From NCBI RefSeq assembly GCF_041146395.1, contig NC_090989.1, positions 222,736,843-222,800,842 on the forward strand: a stretch of DNA of 64,000 nt, in the 5' to 3' direction. Of the stretch, positions 1 to 11,560 are shown piece after piece; position 1 is the first letter of the stretch, and each line of letters begins with the position of its first letter. The notes under the pieces were generated by a model, which made no database searches, had not been told where the DNA came from, and saw only the letters and a program-made list of their open reading frames with translations. Position numbers and translations under genes: made by a program. Source of the DNA: Eulemur rufifrons. Lineage: Eukaryota; Chordata; Mammalia; Primates; Lemuridae.

Positions 1-480
1 TCTGTCAGTTAGCAATGTCTGGCCTGGGGGCGCAGACCATGCCCAGCTTCTTCCTTCCTGGGTGACTCAGCAACTTCTCCCACATCTGGAGCGTTTGGCT
101 TTTTGGCAACGAGGGGAATTTCCACAGGAAAATTGTGGCACTTTTCACCTTGGAGGTGGCTTTATAAAGGCACTTGGGAACAGCATTAACCTCTTGATTT
201 TGAAATGTTCTTCTCCTCTGGATTCCTGGAGGTCCTCTCTGATGTTTTGCTCCTACCTTCCACCTGCTACTCCTCAGTCTTCTCCGTGGTATCCGCTACC
301 TTTGTTTGTCTCTTAAGCGTTTGGGGTCGCCAGTGACTAAGTTCTAAATGCAGAAAGTCATTGGATGGGGCTTTCAAGAAAGCTCAAGGATGGGAGTTGA
401 CTCAGCTGGCAGGTCCCTTTTGTCCTCTCCTCCCCACTTTCTTCCCCCCTGAAGTGTGCACGCAATGGGCTGGAGTTGCA
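1..480. promoter_or_regulatory. unique sequence with clustered AP-1 and NF-kB-like motifs
   Basis: I recognise no repeat or exon here. There are two perfect AP-1 heptamers TGACTCA (63-69 and 398-404) and a consensus kappa-B site GGGGAATTTCC (113-123). Such short motifs arise by chance, so this is only a weak candidate intronic enhancer. Confidence 0.2.
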
Positions 481-484
481 GTGG

Positions 485-815
485 CCATCTTAAGACCAGG
501 AGGTGACAAGGGTACAAACCCATCCTAACTATCCTGGTTATCTTGGTTTTAAAATTTTAAGTTCCATGTCCTGGGAACCCCCATAGTCCTGGGCATACTG
601 ACCCAGCTGGTTATCCTAGCAAGCAACCCTGAAGATAGAAGCCATTGCCGTGGGCAGTGCGGAAAAATAGAAGGAGTTGGATACCTGATCATATTGTACA
701 GTCTTCTAACCACTCTAGACTTCATGCCTCTGTACTTCGCATTATGAAAGAAAAAAAGAAATCCTAATTTAAACCATTATTGTTTAGAGTTTTCCTGCTA
801 TAGGTATCCAAATTA
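485..815 (+). mobile_element. possible old MaLR (MLT1-like) LTR fragment
   Basis: The stretch from the lysine-codon-like GGCAGTGCGG segment to the end resembles the 3' half of MLT1-type LTRs. It has an AT-rich segment with a TTGTTTAGAG-type block, then a TTTTCCTGCTATAGG terminal block. It is very diverged and family assignment is by resemblance only. Confidence 0.3.
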
Positions 816-819
816 CCTG

Positions 820-1365
820 AGTGACTCTCTATCCCTATGCCTTCCAACTTCATTTATACAGAGGTGATTCTCCAGTCTCTGTCTCTGGCCCAATCCTTTA
901 TTCAGTTCTGGACCCATATGTCTCTAAGCTAAGGTGCCAGACTCTTTGTTGCTTTAAGCCTTCCCACATACTGTTCTTTTACCTGGGATACTCTTTCATC
1001 TCCCTTCCCTCATACATTCTACTCCACTACCTCTTGCTTCCTTCTTAGCTCACTCCATACACCATTGAAGCCTTAGCTTAACAGAGCCATCATGTACAAT
1101 TGTGCAATGCACAACCCATACAACTGTACACAGTAGTCCTGTTTAGATACTGCTTTTTCCAGGCAGCCTTTGCTAATCTCCACCTCCAAATATGGTTAGA
1201 TGTCTCTTCTAAGTGCTCTTTTAATACCAGCATTATAATTTTCATTTTCATTTGCTGATTACTTGTCTGTATTCCTCACTAGGATTTTAAGCATATAAGG
1301 ATACATAACATATCTGCCTGCCTCCTAGCAGGTGCTCTCTATATTTTTAAATAAGTGAGTAAACT
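820..1365 (+). mobile_element. LINE L2 3' region
   Basis: This is a pyrimidine-rich L2 3' segment. The blocks run in L2 order: a CTTCCCACATACTGTTCTT block, a CAGGCAGCCTTTGCTAATC block (the 'gaagccttccctgac' equivalent), then an ACTAGGATTTTAAGC block and a CTAGCAGGTGCTC block near the end. Open frames here are chance frames. It is antisense to MAMDC2. Confidence 0.7.
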
Positions 1366-1369
1366 CTTT

Positions 1370-3360
1370 CCTGATGACAGGCTTGTTTTATTATGTTTAT
1401 ATATAAAGCCACATTAAAACTCTTCTTTTATTATGGAGATCTCTCATTAAGTTTGAATTTCATATTAATTACTCAATTTACTGTTATTGTAGGAAATATG
1501 ATATTTAATGAGAGCTGTAAATTCATTGGCAACTCACACCACCCTTATTATTTTCACATATGCTCCCACTGTTAATATTTTCTGAAACATAAATTCTTAC
1601 TATGTCAAGATACACAAAGGATTGTTGAAGTGCACAATTCTTTGCCTTTCTGGAATGCAGAGTTTGTGGGAAGCATTCAGAAAATGTTTCATTGTGTGAC
1701 ATTTCTAGATTAAAAGGAGCTATAGTTTTATCAGCCTCAAATTTCAATGAGTTCCAAAGTGCAGAAATCAGCAATACATTGAGAAGTGATGAGGTCAGCA
1801 TTGCTTAACTGTCTCCAACGCCATTTTGGTTCTCCCTGACAACGGGAAATTATTCTTATATCAAAGCTAACACTGCAAAAGTAGTCTTAAAAGATTACAA
1901 AGCGTTAAGCCTGGCACAAGCAAAGCAGATGCCAGGAGGCAATCTCCAGTGTAAACAATCTGCCAACATTTGCAACCACAGCCACAGATGTTTGTTCCAC
2001 CCTTTGTCATAGGGTCTGGGAAGGGTGTAGCTATAAACCCTGCTGGCCCAAGTGGCAGTTTTAGAAGAGAAGTTTACCTTAGCAACTACCAACAGAAAAC
2101 CAAGTGATGAACCCACAATGAAAGGTCATGGCATATTTGGAAAAGGAGTTTCACTTTACACACTACTTAAGAGAGTATGAAAATATAAGAAAAGGCTGCA
2201 TTACCTGATAGTGTTTGTTCTATCAGAGATCAGTCCTCACAACGCATTTTACATTACATTACTTGTCAGGTGGAAAAGATATTCCTTGGAAACATAGAAA
2301 AGTCCCCCTATTAAAAATAAAAGAAATGTGGATGGTGGTGATCAGAGGACACTGGATGACTGAATTCACTCTGCGAGTTCCCCAAGTGTACCTGGTGGGA
2401 AAAAAGTATTTTTCTTCTACAGAATATGTGTTTGTTCATAAGACAAGAGACTCTAACTCTCTACCTTGCCAGAGCACAGCTGAATATTTTTTCTCATGCA
2501 TTATGCAAGGCACTTCTGTCAAACAAAAGGAGTTATATGCATTTCAGCTTCATTCAAACCAGAAGAAAATAGGAGTGACTATGAAAATTTCATCATGGTA
2601 CAGGTAAATAAATAACTCTGAATATATATATGCACACATACATGTATTGATATACATATATTTTATTTTATTTGCACTTTCTCACTGCACAGTCTGCATT
2701 TTATGCCTATTATAAAAGATAAAAGCAGGTAGGAATAAGATTATTCCATTTTAAGAGAAAATATAGCTGCAGAGGTAAACACATTTCATTTTGCTACATT
2801 ACAGAGAAGATGTGACTTACATGGTGGGAACAAAATAACAGAAAGAAGAGTTTAAATGACAGTAAACCCCACAATATCTGTAAAATGAGCCACCTGATCT
2901 AGATTAGGAAGTGACTTTAAAACTTTTTTTTTCCCCAAAACATAATTGAACACAGAAGTCCATCTATTAACAAAAACAAATAAGAGTGGCTGCAATTGCC
3001 AGGTGGGCTGAATAGTTCTACATGGTCATTTGTTGTCCAGGGCAATTTTGCCTACGAAGTCTGTTCCCTCCCAGCCAACCTCCTTTACTGGGGCCCCTAA
3101 AGCTTGTTGTCTGAGCCCAGGGAGGGCTTGGAACCCCTGACTTAGACTCCCTGGAGTCTTCTCAAATATGGCCGTTGAAAACCACGTCCTCCTGCTCCAA
3201 ACCCAACTCCTGCTCCTTCCAGCTGTTTTGCCCAGTTTGCCGGGTATTTAGTCTATTACACCAATTCCCTCTGTACATGTCTATGTAAGTAACCACATTC
3301 ATGCTGGCTGAGAAGTCCTCACTTGCAAAATAGTCTTTATTGAAGCCAAGAGCCGACATG
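1370..3360. other. unassigned intronic sequence
   Basis: I recognise no exon or clear repeat. A 130-codon open frame (2215-2607, +) starts at TTG, not ATG, has no family resemblance and runs into a TA-rich tract at 2620-2665, so it is treated as chance. Confidence 0.4.
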
Positions 3361-3361
3361 C

Positions 3362-3480
3362 TCCATGCCCCTTCTAATCCAGCAGTTCTCAACCTTGGCT
3401 GCACGCTGGAATCACTGAGGGAGGCCTGGGTTTGCCAGACAGCCTAGACATCTCCTCAGGTGATTCTAAAGTCAAGACAG
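3362..3480 (+). mobile_element. MER5/MER20-like hAT-Charlie fragment
   Basis: It opens with the hAT-type terminus 'cagttctcaaccttggctgc', followed by the 'ctggaatcactgaggga' and 'tcaggtgattctaa' blocks seen in MER5 and MER20 nonautonomous DNA elements. Confidence 0.6.
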
Positions 3481-3484
3481 CCTG

Positions 3485-3662
3485 GAGAAGCACTCTTCTT
3501 ATCTGTTTACTTTCCTCCTTTGGTTCTAACACAGCTGGACCTCCGCCAGACCATACATTCAGTGATGAAAGAGTTTGGCTCTATCGGTCTATTTCACTCA
3601 GCCCTTTACCGTCAATGCCTGGCACATAATAGGTGTTCAATAAAGATATGCTGAATGAATTA
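3485..3662 (+). mobile_element. LINE L2 3' end
   Basis: It ends with the L2 tail wording 'tgcctggcacataatagg' followed by 'tgttcaataaa' and a GAATGAATTAA terminus. Confidence 0.7.
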
Positions 3663-3904
3663 AGCAGTATATCCTGCCAGTCATTTACCTAAGGTAAAGA
3701 TGGTTTAAAATAAAGGCAATAAATCTAAGTCCAAGAACAAAAAACACTGAAAATGAAGTCCTTGTTGATATGTTTTAGGAACATGCCTTAAATATGAAAA
3801 ATAGATGTGTGACAATGTGCCTAAGGCTTACAAGAAATCACAGTGAAGTTGGAAGAAAACAAGGCAGTAGTTCAATGCGTTGTTTGTCATGGAGACCAGG
3901 GTTT

Positions 3905-4115
3905 GGATAACAATAACACTGATAGCAACTGTCTTTATTCCCGACAATTTTAGAGCATGTAACTATTCACAGGGCACTGGGCGTGTTTAAGCCTCATAGC
4001 AACCCCATGATAAAGCCAGACAGTTATCACGCTTCATTTCACAGATCAGGACAGCCTGGCTCAGAGAATGTACGCTGCCTAATGAGTAGCTGGGTTCGGG
4101 ATCCCTCTCAGACTG
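3905..4115 (-). mobile_element. MIR SINE
   Basis: This is a reverse-orientation MIR. It has the 'cctcatagcaaccccatga' core, the 'catttcacagatcagga' block and the 'gagtagctgggttcggga' block in the expected order. Confidence 0.65.
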
Positions 4116-4514
4116 CTAGATTAAGCAATTAAAAATACCTAAGTATTTTCCAAATATTGCCTGGGACATACTCATGCTAAAAAAAAATTTAATGTTTTTT
4201 GTCTGAGATTCAAATTGACAGGACGTCCTGCAACCCTAGGTTCCAGGCCAATTCTTTTTCTATGAAAAGAGCATTTTAGATTCGAGGGTCACAGTGGACC
4301 CTCCTGGATCAAATGGGCTGAGCCTGTGGTCCCTTTCTCCTCTCCTTTCTAACTGTCAGTGATCGGCCTTCCTGAAGGTTCCACACATGCCCACCTCTTG
4401 CAGATCTGTGCCTTGCTCCAGCAGAGCAGTGGGCCCAGCTGAGGAAGGGAAAGGGTGGCACACAACCACAGGTGACGTCTCTCTGGGCTCCAGGCCCACA
4501 CTCTCCATGTGTAC

Positions 4515-5440
4515 TCAATAGTTTATTATTATTATTTTAAATAAGTAATACAGAATGGCATATAATTCAAAGATACAAGAGAATGAAGGTAAGCCTCTCT
4601 CTTACCTTTGCTTCTGGGATATCATTTGAGAGATGTTTTAATCTATATACAAACAAATATTTACATAGAGCCTTTTAATTTTTATACAGGTGGTTGACAT
4701 ACTATATGCTATTCTGTGTCATGCTTTTTTCCCCTTAATATATCTTGGAGATTTTCTATCTATCTAAAGCTGCATGACATTTTTAACTGCTGCATAGCTT
4801 TCCACTGTATAGATGTACCACATCTACCACCACGGTTTAATTGGTGCCCTAGTGGTGAACATTTCCTCCAGTCTTTAGCTATTACAAGCAATGTGGTGAT
4901 AAGTCTCCTTATACCTAAGTACACATTGCTGAGTATAGTCATGGGAAAACATACAAGAAAGGGAACTGCTGGGTTAAAGAATGTGCATTTATACTTTTGT
5001 TAAATGTTGCCAAATTTTCCTCCCTGAAGTTCTACCCATTTATGTTTCTAGCAGCAATATATGAAAGCATTTTCCCCATCCTTGTCAATCCAGTGTGTGT
5101 TACTGAACTTTTCGATGTTTGTCCATTTGATAGATAAAACATGGCATCTCATTGCAGTTGTAATTTGAATTTCTCTCATTATGAATAAAGCTGAAGATCT
5201 ATTACGTGTTTAAAAGTCATTGATAATTCTTTTGTGTGATGTCTTTGACCCATCTTTTTTCTATTGCATTGTTGGTCTTTCACTACTGATTTACAGAAAT
5301 TCTTTCTGTATTAAGGAAATAAACCTGATACCTGTCATACGAGTTGTAATGTTCCTCTAGTTCATCCTTTGTCCTTTGATGTACAATCTTTTTAATGCAC
5401 AACTTAATGAGTTTTGAAAACATCTTATATTTCCATGAAC
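4515..5440 (-). mobile_element. old LINE-1 (L1M family) 3' segment
   Basis: It shows the classic antisense L1M reading. A 'gcatagctttccactgtatagatgtacc' equivalent (around 4790-4820) is followed by an 'actgctgggttaaagaatgtgcattt' equivalent (4966-4990). After that come a 'ttgccaaattttcctcc' block, a 'catttgatagataaaacatgg' equivalent and 'ctgatttacagaaattc'. Short open frames inside are repeat-derived. Confidence 0.85.
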
Positions 5441-5509
5441 ATAAGAAATATCCAGCTTAGGAAAAGAAAGGATCATGTTCAACAGCACACATGATTATCC
5501 TCAGAACTA

Positions 5510-5640
5510 AAACAGCTACCCTTTACAGGAGGGCTGTTTATGGGGCAAGTCATGTGCTAATCACTAAATGCTTATAAGTCATCCCTGTAGTCCTGTAAGA
5601 AAGGTACAATTGAGTCATTGTACCAACAGTTCCTAAGATT
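5510..5640 (-). mobile_element. MIR SINE fragment
   Basis: It carries the reverse-orientation MIR core: 'catgtgctaatcactaaatgc', a short run resembling 'tcatccctgtagtcctgtaag', then 'aaaggtacaattgag'. Confidence 0.5.
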
Positions 5641-5644
5641 TATT

Positions 5645-6190
5645 TGGACCTAGAGTAGCCTGAAATAAAATTATCAAATCATATGGAGTTTGTCTTTGGT
5701 ATTTTCTCAACTTTTTAGTCAACCTTCTTTCTCAACACTGCATTTTTCCACTTTTTCCTCTTCCCTTATTCCCCCACAGCCCCTACTTTCCTACCCACAT
5801 ATCCTGTATACACTCTGAGCCTATATAGAATTTCCTAGGTCTTCCTGCCAGCTCTCAGCTATTCCCTACTAGGGTGCAAACTGAACAGCAACCCCAACTT
5901 ACAGAGCACAAAAGCAAATTTGAAGATGCAAAAAAATTCAAATATGTATAAAATCAGAGCTATAATAATTGATATGATAAGAGGTAGGGAGTATTTGCAG
6001 AATCAGACAAAGCAGGAGCTTCAAATTCTGCCTGTCCGTGTGTCCAGCTCTATCTAGACTGAGAAGAGCATCAGAAGGCGCCTCTGGAATTTGAAGACCT
6101 GTGAATTTTACAGAAAAAACATCCAGGATGTGGAGTCAGAAGCTCCTGTCCTGATTTTACCTCTCTGTTAGCCGTGAGTCCTGGCGTTAT
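5645..6190. other. unassigned intronic sequence
   Basis: This is AT-rich sequence with a pyrimidine tract around 5700-5790. I recognise no exon or repeat. Confidence 0.4.
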
Positions 6191-6194
6191 AGTG

Positions 6195-6425
6195 TGGCTG
6201 GCGGAAAGAGCATGGGTTTTAGAACAAAGTAATTCTTACTTTGAATAACAACTCAGCCAATCAGTGTGTGACTTCAGGAAACTTAACGAACCTCCCGCAA
6301 ACCTTAGCTCCTCAGGCATAAGATGGGAATAATATTAACAACATATACCTCACAGGGATATTTGAGAAAATTCAACAATATCATGCATAAGAACTATGCA
6401 CAGTGGGTAGCGTAGGTTCACAATA
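6195..6425 (+). mobile_element. MIR SINE
   Basis: This is a near-complete sense MIR: 'gtgtgacttcaggaaactta', then 'cataagatgggaataat', 'acctcacagggatatttgag' and a terminal 'cacaataaagc'. Confidence 0.8.
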
Positions 6426-6479
6426 AAGCATGGTCTCAAATTTCACATCTGTCAAATCATTATAACACTATTTTATCCA

Positions 6480-6905
6480 AAAACTTAGATTGAAGTCATG
6501 TATATCAGAGTTTCCTCAAATTCTGTCATTCATATACCACCTCTGCGGTTTTGCCATATCTGTGCAGCCGTGGTACTAATATTACTTAATGTTTTCCTTT
6601 AACTGTACTCATCTTTGAAAAATATAGCATTTTTTTTATTTCAGCATATTGCAGGGGTACAAAAGTTTACGTTACATATATTGCCCTTGCTCCCCACCCA
6701 AACCAGAGCTTCAAGCGTGTGAAAAATATAGCATTTAATTTAGGTGGTTCTTTAGCATATTATCCACAAAATTTGGTGGTTGTTGTGCTGGTTAATCTAG
6801 TATGTTAAAAAATACATACATAATTATTAAAATAGAAAAATATGGCCATGTGCCACCTGAAATAATCTCATGAGCCACCATGGTCTGCATGCTACACTTT
6901 ACTAA
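6480..6905. mobile_element. old hAT-type element split by an L1 insertion
   Basis: The left part (about 6500-6615, 'agagtttcctcaaattctg') and right part (6737-6905, 'atgtgccacctgaaataat') read as flanks of one old DNA-type repeat. They are separated by the short L1 insertion described next. The family is not identified. Confidence 0.3.
6616..6736 (-). mobile_element. 5'-truncated strepsirrhine L1 3' end with perfect target-site duplication
   Basis: The 17-bp direct repeat tgaaaaatatagcattt occurs at 6616-6632 and again at 6720-6736. The 87 bp between them start with a T-rich tail. They continue with the reverse complement of an L1 3' terminus ('tttcagcatattgcaggggt', then 'acgttacatatattgccctt'). 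This is a textbook target-primed retrotransposition footprint with extreme 5' truncation. Confidence 0.85.
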
Positions 6906-6934
6906 TTTACGTGAAAGTTAGTGATTATATTTTC

Positions 6935-7065
6935 AACCTTTCCTTTTCCAGACTTAGAAACTCAGGCCCAGAGAGGGTGAGAAACTTGATCAAAGTCAAC
7001 TAGACAATGCAGAATTGAGACAAGAATCTAGATTTCCAGGTCCATGTTTCCATCAGCCAGCCTCC
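6935..7065 (-). mobile_element. MIR SINE fragment
   Basis: Reverse MIR core: 'cagacttagaaactcaggcc', 'cagagagggtgagaaactt', then 'caatgcagaattgagac'. Confidence 0.7.
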
Positions 7066-7069
7066 TAAA

Positions 7070-7660
7070 ATACCTCTAGTTGGAGGCAAAGTTAGACTCT
7101 TGCTGCAAAACTACAGGATTAACATCATGAAATCTTGAAGCAACCTTGCCTTTCTGCCACCGTTGTTATTATTTCTTCACCGAGGAAAACTAAAAGGCAG
7201 CCCTTTCCTCTCAGAACATTCCTGATAGTGCACACCTGAGAACACCCAGCTAAGCGCTCTGCTTGGCTTGGCTGGAGGAGCCCAGGGGCAAATGAAACAG
7301 AACAAAGAAGGGCAGGGAGATTTAGGGTTGTCAACACTATATTCTGTTTCTGGAAGATGTCTGTGTGATCTTGTTTTATTCTCTCTCAACCATACATTCT
7401 CAAATGTATCAAGACTTCTGGACATTTCTACCAATTGCCTCCAAAAATTTAGGCTATGTTTGAATTCTATGCATTCAAAAAAATCAAGAAATCTCTAAAT
7501 AATCCCTAAGTAAGCAAAAATAAAATTGAAGAGTCTATAATCGAGAGGAGTTTGGGGTACTACAGAAGGAGCAACGGTCAGGCAGCTCTGCAGTGAGTCG
7601 TCTCACTTGTTTCTAAGTATCAGCCTCAAAAGCCAACTAGGAGTTAACGATGTTGCAGTC
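7070..7660. other. unassigned intronic sequence
   Basis: I recognise no exon or repeat. Overlapping short open frames on both strands share no family resemblance. Confidence 0.4.
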
Positions 7661-7664
7661 AATG

Positions 7665-8250
7665 TATGTTGTTTTTGCCTTCCCAGCATCCATCCTCCCA
7701 CAATTCTGGTTAACATTACCCTGGTTTTTCTTTGGGAAACCTATCCTTCCTTATTTTTAGTCCAGATGATTTGTGTGGGGTTGACCCCAACTCCCCACCT
7801 GCAGTCCAGGGATGGTCACATGACCCAGCCTCGACCAATCAGATCACTCAAACCCTTTGCCACGGGGATTGGCCCGGGGATAAGTGCATGAACCAACTCA
7901 GGTAAATAGGGGTCGACTATGAGAATTTTCTTAGCACTATTAGGAAAGAGAAGTTTTCTTTTTGTAAGGACTATCAGCTGTAAGAATGTTGGGTGCCTCC
8001 ATCTGCTGGCATCCACAAGGAAGGTCCCCTGAAAATGACGCCTGCACAGCAGAAACAGAGCTGAGGGATATGAAGGGAGGGAGACTGAATTGGATGTCAC
8101 TTTTAAGCTCCTAGATGCACCTGACGCCAGATATCCCTGAACTTTTACATTAGTTGTAAAGTCCTTCTTTAGTTTAAGCCAATTTGAATTAGAGCGTTTT
8201 TTTTTTACTTGAGGACAACAAGAACTCTGTCAATACAGAAGTTTGAGTAA
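7665..8250 (+). mobile_element. probable old LTR (ERVL/MaLR-like)
   Basis: The order of blocks resembles mammalian ERVL/MaLR LTRs: 'ggtcacatgacccagcctcg', 'accaatcagatca', a purine-rich middle, and a 3' end reading 'taagccaatttgaattagag', then 'gaggacaacaagaac'. The exact family is not determined. Confidence 0.45.
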
Positions 8251-8344
8251 GTTCGTGATGTGCTGGTTTCCACCACGAGGAAACAGGGAAAGGAAAGAGA
8301 GAGGCGGAGGTAGTGAATGGAACAGAAAGGTGGTCAGGCCAGTT

Positions 8345-8460
8345 TCTTGGCTCAACTGTGTCTATTTAGCTGTGTAGCCTGCAACAGTGAGTTAACCACT
8401 CCAAGCCTCAGTCTCCCCATATGTGAAGGAAACAGACAATCAGTAGTTCTCAGACAGAAT
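8345..8460 (+). mobile_element. MIR SINE fragment
   Basis: Sense MIR central part: 'tagctgtgtagcctgcaaca', 'ccaagcctcagtctcccca'. Confidence 0.6.
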
Positions 8461-9720
8461 GCTGAAGCCCTGTAGTGGCCCATGCAATGGATGGAGGTCC
8501 CCAGCCCAGACTTCCATTCCAGGGCACTAGCTCTCCTCTTATCCATATTATATGCCAGGCTTTCTTATGAGGTTTTGTTGGAAGAATGGGTTCCACTGTT
8601 AAAATAGATTATTTTTATTTTTCCAGTTCTGTTTATATTGACGTCTAAATTGAATCAAATCTCAGCTGGGGCCCAGTAAGAATGTGGTGCCTGGTTCATA
8701 TTTTCTGCTCTACGTTAGGAGTTGGTCAGAAGCCAAGGTCAAGAACTCAATCCCTGGAGGGTTTATTATTAATAGCTTTCTGCAGACATAAAAAAAATTG
8801 TTAATGGCTATTCTCTGCATCCCCAATCCTGAGAACTGTCTTAGAGATGCGGGTCACTGGTCACACAAGAGGCTGGGAAAAGGAGTGTGAATGATTCTAG
8901 CTCATGATTAGCTCTGTCTTAAATGCCAATACAAACACCACTGGCAATGTTCAATAGGCGAACTCTTCATAGCTAGCAAACAGAGGATAGTGTGCTTGAA
9001 GGTTTTGTTTTTCTTTCTCAAAACAGTGTAGAAGAAGCTGAGAAAACAAAGGACATTTGTTGCACAGTCAACTGCACAACACCTGATGTGTATGCACAGT
9101 ATTCTAAAGTAACATGGATTTGTTTTTCCTCATAGAGACAACACACATATTGTAATGGAAATCAGATGCAGGAATAATTTTTATGAGAGCAGATAGAGGG
9201 ATTTTTATGGAAACATAAATTATTATGATTATATTAAAATATATTAACTTCAAGGCAAGTTCTGACACTTACACAAATTTAAAATGTACCATATCTTTTA
9301 AAAATGTCTTAAAATAGATTTTAGCACCAATTTCTTGAATGTGTTGTCCATCATTATAGTCAAAACAATTTTCTTTGCTTTATTTCAGGTAAAAATTATG
9401 AATGGAACTAAAGCCTGTATAACAAATGTATGTTCCAAGAATAATATTGATCTTGCCAACAGTAGCTGAATACTTAATTTGCTTTAAAAAAACATGTTGA
9501 AAGATAAACTAAAAATGAAAACTATTTTTCTATTTTTCCTTCTACTCTCCGTATAACTGGAAGTTTTCTCATTAGAAAACTATTTTTTCAATAGTACATA
9601 ACTTAGGCAATTTATATTAATACAAAAATTAAGAATCATTTATATCTTGAGGCTTAATTTCTCTTTTTTATTAACTTCTGATTTCTATTATTTTGCTCAC
9701 ATGTGCTACAGATGCACAAG
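8460..9720. other. unassigned AT-rich intronic sequence
   Basis: I recognise no exon or repeat. The stretch is AT-rich, especially 9180-9700. Confidence 0.4.
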
Positions 9721-9729
9721 AACCATATG

Positions 9730-10265
9730 GGAACGGGGTGATCAATCTTAGGAGAGGCCAGTAGTTAAGTCAGACGAGGCAGAGTCAAGACAAGAGGCAG
9801 GCAAAGGGTTAGCTGAGGGCAAGTTATGAACATGTCAGAACACATCTCACGATTTGGAAGCAAGTAGAGGTTTGGTAGGATCCAAATTGGGAAACACAGA
9901 TGGTTTCGGAATTAGACACAGTCAGGAGGATTAGGCTCATAGGCAGAAATACGTGTCAACACTGGGACAAAAGATTCAGATCTACCGGATAACAGGGAGT
10001 TTCAGACAGCACCTTGGATAGCTCCCTGGGCAAGAGGTGTTTTGACAAAGCTAAGACCCTAAGAAATGAAGACTCTCATCTTCTAAGCCCCCAAATTCCC
10101 AATTGGCACCACCCCTCAATGGAAGAACTTGGTTCTGGAAGCATAGGGGAACCAGTTACAATAGTCCACAAAAGGGTCTGTCTTAAAGCCTTAGAGGTGA
10201 TGTCTATGTCCCTTGGTAAAAGGATCTTTAATGATCGTAGTATTTGGAGAATGTTTTCCAAAAGC
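9730..10265 (+). mobile_element. unidentified old interspersed repeat (tentative)
   Basis: The segment has a purine-rich first half ('gaggcagagtcaagacaaga', 'caggcaaagggttagctgag') and a second half with 'caccacccctcaatggaaga'. It sounds like a mammal-wide repeat I cannot name. Open frames at 10014-10280 (+) and 10076-10261 (-) are inside it and are not credible genes. Confidence 0.25.
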
Positions 10266-10882
10266 CTTTATTCCACATAATTTGGGAACAGAAGTTTACC
10301 CCAAGACTAACATTACAGGAGCCCTGCAGTAGAGTTTTAATGTATTAATGTTCACCTTTGATTTCTTATTATCCATTTGGGGTACTTATATTTGTAGATT
10401 ACAGGAAGTATGATAGAGCAAATTATGTATTTATTAAATGTAATAAAATTCTATATTAAAGCAAGTTTAATTTTCCCTATTACTATAACTTCAGATATAG
10501 TAAAGTCCATGATAAAAAAAAAATCCCTGGTTTGATATTCATGCAGACATCTGTTGCCAAACATTTTCCCCCCTGACCAACTACTACTACTAGTGTAGAA
10601 AACGTGCCTTCAGCTGACTCCTCACTGTAGAGTCCAAAGTCTTTTGAGTTCAAAGCCAAAGTTCTCTGGCCATATTTGCCTTATGATGTCAGTGAATCAC
10701 AACAATAATTGAAAAACCAAACTCATTCCAAATGATGTATTCACAGAATTAAAAACATGACATTTAGATTATTAATCAAATGACTAGCAGATTTATATAG
10801 AATTAACCTAGGAAAGGAATCAGGCAGAAGGAAGAAAAGAAACATAAGTAAAGGTTGGGCAAGCGGTGGGATAGGAGAAGAG

Positions 10883-10935
10883 ATATCCACTAGGAATATC
10901 TAGGGATATCTAGGGATACCCACTAGGGACACCCA
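10883..10935. repeat. short imperfect tandem repeat
   Basis: The unit TATCTAGGGA and relatives (CACTAGGAA, CACTAGGGA) are repeated several times in about 50 bp. Confidence 0.7.
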
Positions 10936-10994
10936 CCTGCCCAATGTGTAATTGTAACTGTGTAGAGTCCAAGACACAAGGATGTGGTGTTGGC

Positions 10995-11100
10995 TCTAAC
11001 TTCATCCAACAATATTTATTGAGCATCTACTCAGTATAGGTATTGTTCTAGGCCCTCGAGATTCTCTTGCAAACAAAACAGATGTTCAGGGCATTATTTG
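10995..11100 (-). mobile_element. LINE L2 3' end
   Basis: Reverse L2 tail: 'ccaacaatatttattgagca', 'tctactcagtataggtattg', then 'ttgcaaacaaaacagatg'. Confidence 0.75.
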
Positions 11101-11439
11101 CTCTTTTCTGGCAATCTTAAGTCAGGTCACCTTGAGTGAGAACTGACTGGGTGGCGACTCTTCAGGTGAAAGACTATGGTCAAGACACATCAGTAGGTCA
11201 CTAACTAGTAGGTGGGGATGTCATTCCTGGAAGTGGGGGACATGGAAGACCTGGGTGAGAGATTTAGAGGTGACAAGTCCCCCATCTCATAAAAACCAGC
11301 CTCCCAGTATATGAATTGAGAAGTGCCACAAAATTGGACATGGGTTCCAATGGTATTTTGAAGCCTAAGAGTTAATATTTTAAGGAAGACATAGGTGATA
11401 CTGAGCTGGGTTTCTTTGCATGGTCTCTTTGACACGACA

Positions 11440-11560
11440 ACACATTAACATTAGAAAAGACTTGAGAAGTCACTGAGTCCAACCCTCTCTCTCAACTGTT
11501 CTTAAGTCTCTCAGCTAATCAGTGGCAAAGCCAGAACATGCTCATCTTTACCGAGATGGA
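11440..11560 (-). mobile_element. possible MIR-related fragment
   Basis: It contains 'actgagtccaaccctctctc' and 'cagctaatcagtggcaaagc', which match the distal half of reverse MIR-type elements. The central block is degenerate. Confidence 0.4.

Noticed and set aside
2215..2607. 130-codon + strand open frame in intron 2
   Set aside because: It starts at TTG with no in-frame ATG near the start, shows no family resemblance or domain, and lies antisense inside the MAMDC2 intron beside a TA-rich tract.
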